This document shows positions 1 to 6,665 of a DNA stretch of 13,916 bases, in pieces (the stretch's first letter is position 1; the number at the start of each line of letters is the position of its first letter). The stretch comes from Novosphingobium sp. (GTDB taxonomy: Bacteria; Pseudomonadota; Alphaproteobacteria; Sphingomonadales; Sphingomonadaceae), in contig JADYXV010000183.1 of assembly GCA_020853995.1 (NCBI GenBank), positions 1 to 13,916 on the forward strand, given 5' to 3'. The notes beneath the pieces were generated by a model. That model was not told where the DNA came from, did not search any database, and was given only the letters and a program-made list of their open reading frames with translations. Both the position numbers and the translations under genes were made by a program.

Positions 1-1070
1 GTGCGGTCAAACATGAACCGCCCCTCGTCATTGCCTTTTTGGCTCGAATCATAAAGTTCTGCAGCCTCTGCGTCGGCGGTGGCGATCAGCTTTACCTTGT
101 GCTCGTAAAGCGCGTCGATCAGCGTGATGAAGCGTGCGGTTTCATTGCGCAGTTCCGGTCCGAGGCGCGGGATGGCAACCACGATTGCAGTGTGGAAATG
201 GCGTGCGATCGCCAGATAATCGGCGGCACCGCGGGCTTCTCCACACACACGTTTGAAGCTGAAAACGCCAACGCCCTTCAGGCTTTTTGGAACATGCAGG
301 GTCCGCCCACCCCCCAGATCGAGCTCGGCGCTTGGAACGTGTTCACTGTCTTCCGGGGGGTAATCTGTCAGCCGGAAGAACGCTTCGCGCACTTTTTCCG
401 TTGATTCAGGGCCAACAGGCACGTGCCATGTGCCAACGCCCTGCATGCGCTCAAGCCGGTAATCGGTCGGGCCGTTGAGCGTGATTACGTCGAGTCGGCT
501 TTCGACCAGGCCGATGAATGGCAAAAAATGCTCACGATTGAGGCCATTCTTGTAAAGATCGGCCGGCGCCCGATTCGACGTCGTTATGATTGTCACGCCG
601 CCTTCAACCATCAGTGCGGTGAAAAGCCGGCTCATGATCATTGCGTCGGCGCTGTTGTTGACTACCATTTCGTCAAAGCACAGCACTCGCGTTTCGGACG
701 CGATTGCCGCAGCGACTGGCAGGATCGGATCGCCGCTTTCCTTTTTGCGTTCCTCGCGCAGGCGGGCATGAATGTCGAGCATGAACTCATGAAAGTGTGC
801 GCGACGCTTGGCGGTGATGTTCAGGTTGTCATGAAACAGATCCATCAGCATGGATTTACCGCGACCGACTCCGCCCCACATGTAGATGCCGCGGGCCTGC
901 GGTGCGGCTTTGCGGCCAAGAAGCTTTCCCAAGAAGCTTGTCGCTGGTGCCGGAAGTTCAAGTTCATGCTGCAGAGCATCAAGCTTTGCAGCAGCCGCAG
1001 CCTGTTCGGGATCAGGCTTCAATTCCCCGGCCGAAACCAGTTCGTTATAGCGATCGAGAACGCGGCTCAT
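1..1070 (-). CDS. zapE: Cell division protein ZapE (AFG1-like ATPase), 3' end cut by window edge
   Basis: ZapE is a cytoplasmic P-loop ATPase of the AFG1 family that associates with the FtsZ ring during late division. The frame is open from the ATG at 1068-1070 to the left edge (356 codons), and only a few C-terminal residues appear to be missing. Visible motifs are a Walker A (GGVGRGKS, residues 66-73), a Walker B (VLCFDEM, about 129-135), a sensor-like TTSNR after it, and the late EGRFMFDRT typical of the family end. The start overlaps the stop of the upstream thioesterase as ATGA, and there is no clear Shine-Dalgarno of its own, so translational coupling is likely. It is the last gene of the sdhB-thioesterase-zapE run. 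The identification is firm; the division role is taken from the family. Confidence 0.93.
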   Translation of the reverse strand, partial: MSRVLDRYNELVSAGELKPDPEQAAAAAKLDALQHELELPAPATSFLGKLLGRKAAPQARGIYMWGGVGRGKSMLMDLFHDNLNITAKRRAHFHEFMLDIHARLREERKKESGDPILPVAAAIASETRVLCFDEMVVNNSADAMIMSRLFTALMVEGGVTIITTSNRAPADLYKNGLNREHFLPFIGLVESRLDVITLNGPTDYRLERMQGVGTWHVPVGPESTEKVREAFFRLTDYPPEDSEHVPSAELDLGGGRTLHVPKSLKGVGVFSFKRVCGEARGAADYLAIARHFHTAIVVAIPRLGPELRNETARFITLIDALYEHKVKLIATADAEAAELYDSSQKGNDEGRFMFDR

Positions 1071-1531
1071 CGCTTAGTCGGCTTGCGAATGGTACCATTG
1101 AACGCAGCGATGGTGTTGTCCCCTTGTTCAACAAGCCCGCGCAGAAATACAAGGCGGCCTGTTTCACGAAGCACTTCGACCACCGCATCGAGTGGATCGC
1201 CAATTTGGCCAGCGCCGATAAATTGTGTCGCCAGATCCAGCGTAACCGATCCCGCCGCGTCACCGTCAGTCAGTGTACGCATGGCTGCAAACAAGGAAAT
1301 GTCGATGAGGGCCAGAGTGATGCCGCCGTGGACCGCAGCGAGCAAGTTGGAATGCCGATGTTCGGGGAACATCCGCAGTCGTGCGGCTTTCCCACCATCT
1401 GCCCGCGTTTCGATGCGGGTTATCATCTCGCCCATGGTCTGGGTGTTGAAGCGGGTCTGGTCAACCAGATCCCAAGTGAACCAGCCGGGGTGATCCACGG
1501 CTGGTTCATATCGAAATGCTTGATCTACCAC
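1067..1531 (-). CDS. PaaI-family hotdog-fold acyl-CoA thioesterase
   Basis: This is a predicted cytoplasmic thioesterase that hydrolyses acyl- or aryl-CoA esters; the substrate cannot be read from the sequence. The hallmark HGGITLALID segment (HGGxxxxLxD, with the nucleophile/base Asp) and the following helix are present, and the length (154 aa) fits a single hotdog domain. The reading frame stays open upstream into sdhB, but residues there are merely sdhB read in another frame. I chose the GTG at 1529-1531, which is 4 bases beyond the true sdhB stop (TGA, 1536-1538); a second GTG about 15 codons later (VDHPGWF) is an alternative. The gene ends in an ATGA overlap with zapE. Translation probably depends on ribosomes finishing sdhB, so the amber codon in sdhB could reduce its expression. 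The family call is solid; the exact start is uncertain. Confidence 0.82.
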   Translation of the reverse strand: MVDQAFRYEPAVDHPGWFTWDLVDQTRFNTQTMGEMITRIETRADGGKAARLRMFPEHRHSNLLAAVHGGITLALIDISLFAAMRTLTDGDAAGSVTLDLATQFIGAGQIGDPLDAVVEVLRETGRLVFLRGLVEQGDNTIAAFNGTIRKPTKR

Positions 1532-1535
1532 GGTA

Positions 1536-2318
1536 TCAGACGAGGCGTTCAGCCTGCATCTTCTTGATTTCGGCGATTGCGCGGGCAGGTGAAAGGCCCT
1601 TGGGGCACACGTTGGCACAGTTCATGATGGTGTGGCAGCGCTAGAGGCGGAACGGATCTTCCAACTCGTCAAGGCGTTCGCCAGTCATTTCGTCGCGGCT
1701 ATCAGCCAGCCAGCGGTAGGCTTGGAGCAAGATGGCGGGGCCAAGGAACTTATCGGAGTTCCACCAGTAGCTTGGGCACGAAGTGCTGCAGCCTGCGCAC
1801 AGGATGCATTCGTAAAGGCCATCAAGCTGTTCACGCTGTTCAGGCGACTGCAGGCGTTCCTTGCCCGATGGCGTTGGCGTTACGGTCTGCAGCCAAGGAC
1901 GAATCGAGGCGTATTGCGCGTAAAAGTGGGTGAAATCAGGGACGAGATCCTTGATCACTTCCATGTGCGGCAGCGGGGTGATGCGCACTTCGCCCGAAAG
2001 GTCTTCAATCGCGGTTGTGCATGCCAGGCCATTGCGGCCATTCATGTTCATGGCGCAAGAACCGCAGATACCTTCGCGGCAGGAACGGCGGAAGGTAAGC
2101 GTCGGGTCTTGTTCGCTTTTCATCTTGATCAGCGCGTCGAGCACCATGGGGCCGCACTGTTCAAGATCGATTTCAAAAGTATCGTAACGCGGGTTCTGGC
2201 CACTGTCTGGATCGTAACGATAAACCTTGAACTTGCGGACCTTTCCTTGCGTGGGCGCCGCGTGATGGCGAGCCTTGCCGGTGATCTTGGAGTTCTTCGG
2301 AAGCGAAAAAGTCGCCAT
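1536..2318 (-). pseudogene. sdhB: Succinate dehydrogenase iron-sulfur subunit SdhB, interrupted by an in-frame TAG
   Basis: SdhB is the electron-transfer subunit of succinate dehydrogenase (TCA cycle/complex II). It carries [2Fe-2S], [4Fe-4S] and [3Fe-4S] clusters between the SdhA flavin and membrane quinone. The [2Fe-2S] cysteines lie in CREGICGSC plus a later C (residues 80-100), and the [4Fe-4S] set in CILCAGCSTSC (171-181). After ...EDPFRL, codon 226 is TAG (1641-1643). Beyond it the same frame continues cleanly for 34 codons (RCHTIMNCANVCPKGL...ERLV) to TGA at 1536-1538. That tail supplies the last three cluster cysteines (228, 234, 238). Without the TAG the protein would be 260-261 aa, a normal length. 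The start ATG at 2318 has AGGA 7 bases upstream; the ATG at 2324 is too close to it. One base change (TAC to TAG) explains the break. It could be a sequencing error in a working gene, a real null allele, or a read-through codon. Confidence 0.85.
1641..1643 (-). other. In-frame amber codon inside sdhB
   Basis: On the minus strand the codons read CCG TTC CGC CTC TAG CGC TGC CAC. SdhB homologues have an aromatic residue (Tyr or Phe) between the leucine/valine and the RCH motif, so TAC or TAT is expected here. A single C-to-G change at the third base (plus-strand position 1641) gives TAG. Both flanks are intact and in frame, with no insertion or deletion. Confidence 0.9.
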
Positions 2319-2637
2319 CGTCATGTCCTGTGTTGCGCGTGCGAGAAATGCGTCTGTGAGTCGTCCTTAGCAATTGCAGCGCGTGGAGCAAGGGGGAGCG
2401 GCGTGCACATTGGTCGGGGTTGTGGCTGTTCAGGCTTTGTTGGGGAAAGCTGAATAATGTTTGCGCAGTTTACATTTTCCTGAGGCAGTGGTGCGCAGGA
2501 GTTTCGGACGATCCTTCCGGCCAGTTGGTACTTTCGCGCTCCTTACCGCGACACCATCATCTGGACAGCAAAAGGATATGCAACGCGGGTTGTATGATGC
2601 GCATCGGTCCATTCTGGCAGGGCGCTGCAGTACGGAG
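2319..2637. other. Intergenic stretch between the amidohydrolase and sdhB, no gene seen
   Basis: About 320 bases separate the end of the amidohydrolase from the sdhB start. I read all frames and found no recognisable protein and no remnant of the sdhA C-terminus. An A/T-richer patch near 2455-2485 could hold the sdhB promoter on the minus strand, but I cannot assign -35 and -10 boxes with confidence. A weak inverted repeat (GCTTT/AAAGC around a 7-base loop, near 2430-2452) lacks a U-tract and does not look like a terminator. The only clear signal is the AGGA of the sdhB ribosome binding site at 2326-2329. Confidence 0.5.
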
Positions 2638-4359
2638 CTAATCGCCCGTCCTGTTCCACACCAATTTGCCATCAACGTAAGTCTGATCAACCTTCGTCTG
2701 CAAAAGCAGTTCCACCGGAACGGTGAGCGGATCTTTGTCGAGTACGATCAGGTCTGCGAATTTGCCGGGTTCGATCGTGCCTTTCTTGGCTTCGTCGAAA
2801 GCAACAGCGGCAGCTTTGGCCGTGTAGAGCCGGATCGCGTCTTCACGACTGATGGCTTCGGAAAGCGCGAACTGGTGGCCGTTCATTCCTTTGCGGGTTA
2901 TGGCCGAGTATAGGCCGACCATTGGCCCGATGGGGAGGTTGTCACTGCTCATCACCACGTTCACGCCTTGGGCGATGGGCGTGGCCATGGGATTGATGTG
3001 ATCCAGCCGTTCGCCATCCAGCACCGATAGATAGCGTCCTTCAAGGTTATAGGTGAAGTTGGGCTGCGCAGTGGTCCAGATGCCGTCAGATGCCATGGTC
3101 TTCATGGTCTGTTCGGTTGGCAGCATGGTGAAGTGAGAGATGAACCAGCGGTGGTCCTGTTTCGGGCTTGCCGTCAGCGCGGTGTGGTAGGCCTTGGCTA
3201 CAGTATCAATCGCTTCGTCACCAATGGCGTGAATGCCCAGTTGCCAGCCGAGCGAGGCCGACGTTGCGACCATTTCGTTGAGCGCGCTTTCGGACATGAA
3301 GGTGGTGCCGCGAAAGCCGGGTTGGCCTTTGTAATCTTTGGATGTTCGTGCGGTAGGGCCGGTAAAGCCGCCATCATAAGCGCTTTCGCCGATAGGGCCG
3401 AGCTTCAGCCGATCATCGCCAAAGCCGGTATGGTGAGGGAATTTGCGCAGACGTTCAGCGCCGGGATACATGATGTAAAGCGTGCCGCGTGGCAGAGTTT
3501 CACCTTCATCTGCATAAATCGCAGCGAGTTGTTTGAAGGTGTGGCCGCGTACGGCATTGCCGCCGCCGCCTGCAATACCGCCACGATCGACAGGTTCATC
3601 GTCGATGGTGGTCCAAGCCTCCATGTAACTGGTAATGCCAAGGCGCAGCAGGTCTTTGAGCGCACGTACATAGCTGGGGCGCATCTGTGCGGGGCTGTCG
3701 GCAGGAACATATTTCAGCACCAGATCGGTGCGTTCGCGGATGATCCCGGTTGGCTGACCGTCGGGGCCACGTTCAATCAAGCCGCCTTCGGGATCAGGCG
3801 TTCTGGCATCAATTCCGGCAATTTTCAGCGCAAGGGAATTGGCAACAGCACTGTGCGCGCCGGCACGAACCAGTACGACCGGGTTCTTGGGTGCAATTCT
3901 GTCAAGATCGGCACGGGTCGGGTTGCGTTTTTCAGCCAGAAGCGCCTCATCCCATCCCGTTCCGGCAACCCATTCGCCCGGGCCAAGTTCATTTGCCTTG
4001 GCGATTACCATGGCACCGAGTTCGGCAATGGATCCGGCTTTGTCCGGTTCGATCGAACGATGCGAAAGCCCCTTCATGTGCAAGTGTGCATCGATGAAGC
4101 CGGGCATCAGGGTGCGGCCTTTGAGGTCAATGGTGCGTGCTGCCTGCCAGTCTTTGGCAAGTTCGGGACCGCCAACCGCCGCGATTTTCCCGTCTTTAAC
4201 CGCAACGGTGGAGCGGATGGAGAAGTCCTTGTCGACGGTGATGACTTTGCCATTGATAAACAGAAGGTCCGCCACGGCAGGGGCTTCCATTGCCAGCAAT
4301 GGCAGAGCAGGGAAGGGGAGCGCCGCAAGAGCGATGGCAAGCATGCGTGCAGGTTTCAT
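2638..4359 (-). CDS. Secreted YtcJ-like metal-dependent amidohydrolase (amidohydrolase family 3)
   Basis: This 573-aa amidohydrolase-superfamily enzyme resembles the YtcJ/AepA group, which hydrolyses C-N bonds; the substrate is unknown. It starts with a signal peptide (MKPARM, a hydrophobic stretch of residues 5-24, then ALA-type small residues near 23-30), so it probably works in the periplasm. Metal-binding features are HLH in PGFIDAHLHM (His92, His94), His377 in GIHAIGDEAID, His409 in ISHFTM and Asp473 in MSSDNLPIGP. A composite beta-sandwich is formed by the N-terminal LLFINGKVITVD and C-terminal GTIEPGKFADLIVLDKDP segments. The frame is open upstream, but ATG 4359 is preferred: AAGGA lies 5 bases before it, the signal peptide follows directly, and it overlaps the permease stop as ATGA. 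The coupled permease suggests that its product is an amino-acid-like compound taken up by the cell. Confidence 0.88.
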   Translation of the reverse strand: MKPARMLAIALAALPFPALPLLAMEAPAVADLLFINGKVITVDKDFSIRSTVAVKDGKIAAVGGPELAKDWQAARTIDLKGRTLMPGFIDAHLHMKGLSHRSIEPDKAGSIAELGAMVIAKANELGPGEWVAGTGWDEALLAEKRNPTRADLDRIAPKNPVVLVRAGAHSAVANSLALKIAGIDARTPDPEGGLIERGPDGQPTGIIRERTDLVLKYVPADSPAQMRPSYVRALKDLLRLGITSYMEAWTTIDDEPVDRGGIAGGGGNAVRGHTFKQLAAIYADEGETLPRGTLYIMYPGAERLRKFPHHTGFGDDRLKLGPIGESAYDGGFTGPTARTSKDYKGQPGFRGTTFMSESALNEMVATSASLGWQLGIHAIGDEAIDTVAKAYHTALTASPKQDHRWFISHFTMLPTEQTMKTMASDGIWTTAQPNFTYNLEGRYLSVLDGERLDHINPMATPIAQGVNVVMSSDNLPIGPMVGLYSAITRKGMNGHQFALSEAISREDAIRLYTAKAAAVAFDEAKKGTIEPGKFADLIVLDKDPLTVPVELLLQTKVDQTYVDGKLVWNRTGD

Positions 4360-5756
4360 GGCTTTCCTTTCAGGCGGGGGCGGCGCAAGATGGCCCATGC
4401 AGTAGTGACGATGGCGACAGTTGCCGCGCTGGCTATGGCTTGCGGACGCAAGTCCGGCACGAACGCCATGGCGACCAGAACTACGACGATGGCCGCAATG
4501 GTTGCATAACTGAGGCCCGGAAAGAGCCACATGCGCAAAGTCAGGGTTTCAGGGGCGGTTGCTTCAACCTTTTTGCGCATGCGCACCTGTGCCAGGCAAA
4601 CCATCAGGTAAATGATCAGCATCAGCGCGCCGGATGCACTGACAAGAAAACTGAAGACGCCTTGGGGCGAAAGGATGGAAGCAGCCATTGCGCCATATCC
4701 GAACAGGCTGGCGATAAGGGTTGCGCGGGCGGGGACCTTGCGCTTGTTCAACCGGATCAGGCTTTGCGGTGCATCACCATGGCGGGCCAGGCCGAACAAG
4801 GCCCGCGAAGTAACGTAAAGACCCGAGTTGAGGCACGACAGCACTGCGACGAGGACAACGGCATTCATGATCGTTGCAGCAAAGGGAATGCCCATAAGTC
4901 CGAGTGAACTGGCGAAAGGCGATTCGCCCGCGACAACGGTGTTCCACGGTTGAACGGCAACTATCAGGATGAGCGAGACTACATAAAACAGCAGGATGCG
5001 CAGAGCGACCGATCCGGTCATCCGAGCGATGGTCTTTGCAGGGGCGTGGGATTCTGCCGCCGCTACAGTGGCGATTTCAGCGCCGCACAAGGCAAAGATT
5101 ACTGACGTGACCCCGCCAATGACTGCTCCCCAACCTTTGGGTGCAAAGCCACCGTGCGCGGTGAGATTGGCAAAAGTATTGCCGTCCGGAGAGGTGACGC
5201 CAAAAGCCCAAAGTCCGGCTATGGCGATAAAGCCCAGAATAGCGATCACTTTGGCTGTGGAGAGCCAGAATTCGAATTCGCCGTAGGACCGGGCGGAAAA
5301 CAGATTCACCACGGTCATGATGGCAAGCAGAACCGAGCCGATTTGCCAGACTTCGAACGGAAGCCAAAGCTCAAGGATTACAGCGCCAGCGATTGCCTCA
5401 ATCGCGACGACAATCACCCAGAAATACCAATAGAGCCAGCCCGAAACAAAGCCTGCAAGAGGCCCCAATGCCATGCGAATCAGTTCCGTGAAAGAGCCTG
5501 CACCGGGGTGTAGCATCGCCATTTCACTTAGCATGCGCATGATCATCAGGATCACCAGTCCGGCCAGGCCATAACTGACGACAACTGCCGGACCGATCTG
5601 GACGATCGACGTGGACGATCCGACAAACAGGCCTGCGCCGATTATTCCACCAATGGCGATCATCGCAACGTGGCGGGCGTGAAGCGATGCTTCAAGCTTG
5701 TGTTCGCTCTGTTCCAGAATGCCCCCGCCGGTGATGTTGTTGCCTTTGGTCACCAT
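4356..5756 (-). CDS. AAT-family amino-acid permease (GABA permease-like)
   Basis: This is a predicted inner-membrane proton-coupled amino-acid transporter of the APC superfamily, AAT family, with about 12 hydrophobic segments. The N-terminal signature (RHVAMIAIGGIIGAGLFVGS, residues 29-47) and the SEMAMLHPGAGSF loop (77-89) are those of GabP/AroP/CycA-type carriers. The segment ALCGAEIATVAAAES resembles the conserved substrate-gating region. Length (466 aa) is typical. The frame also has a TTG at 5762, but I chose ATG 5756; neither has a strong Shine-Dalgarno, so the start is uncertain by a few codons. It is the first gene of a two-gene operon and its stop overlaps the start of the amidohydrolase. 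Substrate cannot be fixed from sequence; GABA or another small amino acid is the closest family guess. Confidence 0.88.
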   Translation of the reverse strand: MVTKGNNITGGGILEQSEHKLEASLHARHVAMIAIGGIIGAGLFVGSSTSIVQIGPAVVVSYGLAGLVILMIMRMLSEMAMLHPGAGSFTELIRMALGPLAGFVSGWLYWYFWVIVVAIEAIAGAVILELWLPFEVWQIGSVLLAIMTVVNLFSARSYGEFEFWLSTAKVIAILGFIAIAGLWAFGVTSPDGNTFANLTAHGGFAPKGWGAVIGGVTSVIFALCGAEIATVAAAESHAPAKTIARMTGSVALRILLFYVVSLILIVAVQPWNTVVAGESPFASSLGLMGIPFAATIMNAVVLVAVLSCLNSGLYVTSRALFGLARHGDAPQSLIRLNKRKVPARATLIASLFGYGAMAASILSPQGVFSFLVSASGALMLIIYLMVCLAQVRMRKKVEATAPETLTLRMWLFPGLSYATIAAIVVVLVAMAFVPDLRPQAIASAATVAIVTTAWAILRRPRLKGKP

Positions 5757-5916
5757 TAGCAACTCGCGAGCAATACGTCATTCGCGCAGACCTGTGGTCA
5801 TGCATTAGTGGACGCTGCGTTTTACGAGGCGAAATGCAGCTTCGTTTTGGAAGGTGAGGGATTGCGTGCTGCGAAGCGCCGGAGCAACCATAGTCAAGAA
5901 ACAAAAGGGGGGTGTG
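5757..5916. promoter_or_regulatory. Divergent intergenic region between permease and methyltransferase
   Basis: These 160 bases must contain the start signals for the minus-strand permease operon and the plus-strand methyltransferase. A perfect 8-bp palindrome CTCGCGAG sits at 5763-5770, just before the permease start. A TTGACT hexamer occurs on the minus strand near 5892-5897 but has no convincing -10 at the right distance. GGGGGG at 5907-5912 is the methyltransferase ribosome binding site, 4 bases before its ATG. No operator is identifiable. Confidence 0.4.
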
Positions 5917-6549
5917 ATGGGCGTAAGGGGTTTTTGGGAAACGCAGGTGGTGCCGCGCTTGATCAAGTGCGCATGCGCTTCACCCGGCATCATGGAGCTT
6001 CGCGCCGGAGTCGTTCCGCGTGCGCAAGGGCGGGTGTTCGAAATCGGTTGTGGTGGCGGGCTGAACCAACAGTTTTACGATTCAGCCCGCGTTACTGCGT
6101 TTGCCGGGATCGATCCGTCGGGAAAGCTGCTGGATTATGCGCGCGAAGCTGCGGTGCAAAAGGGTTGGAAGGCCGATATTCGCCAAGGCGTTGGCGAAGA
6201 TATTCCGTTTACGGACGAGAGCTTTGATACGGTTGTCTGCACATATACGCTGTGTTCTGTGCAAGATCCGGACAAAGTTTTGAGCGAATTGCGGCGTATC
6301 TTGCGGCGCGGTGGCCAATTGCTGTTTCTGGAGCATGGCCTAAGCCCGGAGGCAAACGTGGAACGCTGGCAGCGAAGGATCGAGCCTCTTTGGAAGCCCA
6401 TGATGGGCGGTTGCCATTTGGCGCGCGCGGTGACCAAGCCCATGATCGCAGCGGGTTTCCAGATCGAGCATCCGGGGCACCAGTATATGCCGAAGATGCC
6501 GAAATGGGCGGCCTGGATGGAATGGGGTACTGCGATCAAGGCGGGTTAG
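5917..6549 (+). CDS. Class I SAM-dependent methyltransferase (UbiE/METTL7-like)
   Basis: This 210-aa cytoplasmic or membrane-associated class I methyltransferase transfers methyl from S-adenosylmethionine to an unknown acceptor. Motif I is VFEIGCGGG (residues 40-48), the acidic motif II region is GIDPSGKLLDYA (64-75), motif III lies around GEDIPFTDESFDTVV (93-107), followed by TYTLCSVQDPDKVLSELRRIL and GGQLLFLEHG (132-141). The TLCSV...EH pattern resembles the METTL7/UbiE group rather than dedicated UbiE quinone enzymes. The open frame reaches back to 5854, but ATG 5917 is chosen because a GGGGGG ribosome binding site lies 4 bases before it and the domain begins right after. It stands alone as a single-gene unit with a terminator about 60 bases downstream. 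An alternative is a phospholipid or quinone methyltransferase. Confidence 0.85.
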   Translation: MGVRGFWETQVVPRLIKCACASPGIMELRAGVVPRAQGRVFEIGCGGGLNQQFYDSARVTAFAGIDPSGKLLDYAREAAVQKGWKADIRQGVGEDIPFTDESFDTVVCTYTLCSVQDPDKVLSELRRILRRGGQLLFLEHGLSPEANVERWQRRIEPLWKPMMGGCHLARAVTKPMIAAGFQIEHPGHQYMPKMPKWAAWMEWGTAIKAG

Positions 6550-6608
6550 GTCTCTGCTCGGATCCCTTTCAACGGCGGCTGCGTCAAAGTAAATTATGAA
6601 GGCCAGAG

Positions 6609-6645
6609 AAAAGGCCCCCGCCGGTTGTCCGACGGGGGCCTTTTT
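6609..6645. terminator. Bidirectional intrinsic terminator between the methyltransferase and rne
   Basis: Positions 6609-6624 pair with 6629-6644 around a TTGT loop. The stem is 16 positions with one C/A mismatch (6621/6632), and its core is GGCCCCCG/CGGGGGCC. The plus strand follows with TTTTT (6641-6645) and the minus strand with TTTTCTCT, so it can stop transcripts from both convergent genes. It lies 60 bases after the methyltransferase stop and about 20 bases after the rne stop. Confidence 0.93.
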
Positions 6646-6665
6646 GTTGAGCAAGCTAGCGGCGG

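Noticed and set aside
916..939. Near-tandem 11-bp direct repeat (CCAAGAAGCTT twice, 13-bp period) within zapE
   Set aside because: It encodes the ordinary FLGKLLG stretch in frame and causes no disruption; probably chance.
423..1493. Long plus-strand open frame (356 codons) opposite zapE and the thioesterase
   Set aside because: It is antisense to two well-identified genes, resembles no family and follows from high GC third positions.
1067..1618. Longer thioesterase starting at ATG 1618
   Set aside because: The extra 29 residues are the sdhB C-terminus read in another frame; the hotdog domain begins after the GTG at 1531.
2428..2452. Possible terminator hairpin after the amidohydrolase
   Set aside because: The stem is only about 5 bp, far from the stop codon (about 190 bases) and lacks a U-tract.
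1632..2453. Plus-strand open frame of 273 codons opposite sdhB
   Set aside because: It is the antisense shadow of sdhB, whose cysteine motifs are clear.
3133..4509. Plus-strand open frame of 458 codons opposite the amidohydrolase
   Set aside because: It has no recognisable domain, while the minus strand encodes a complete enzyme with all metal-site motifs.
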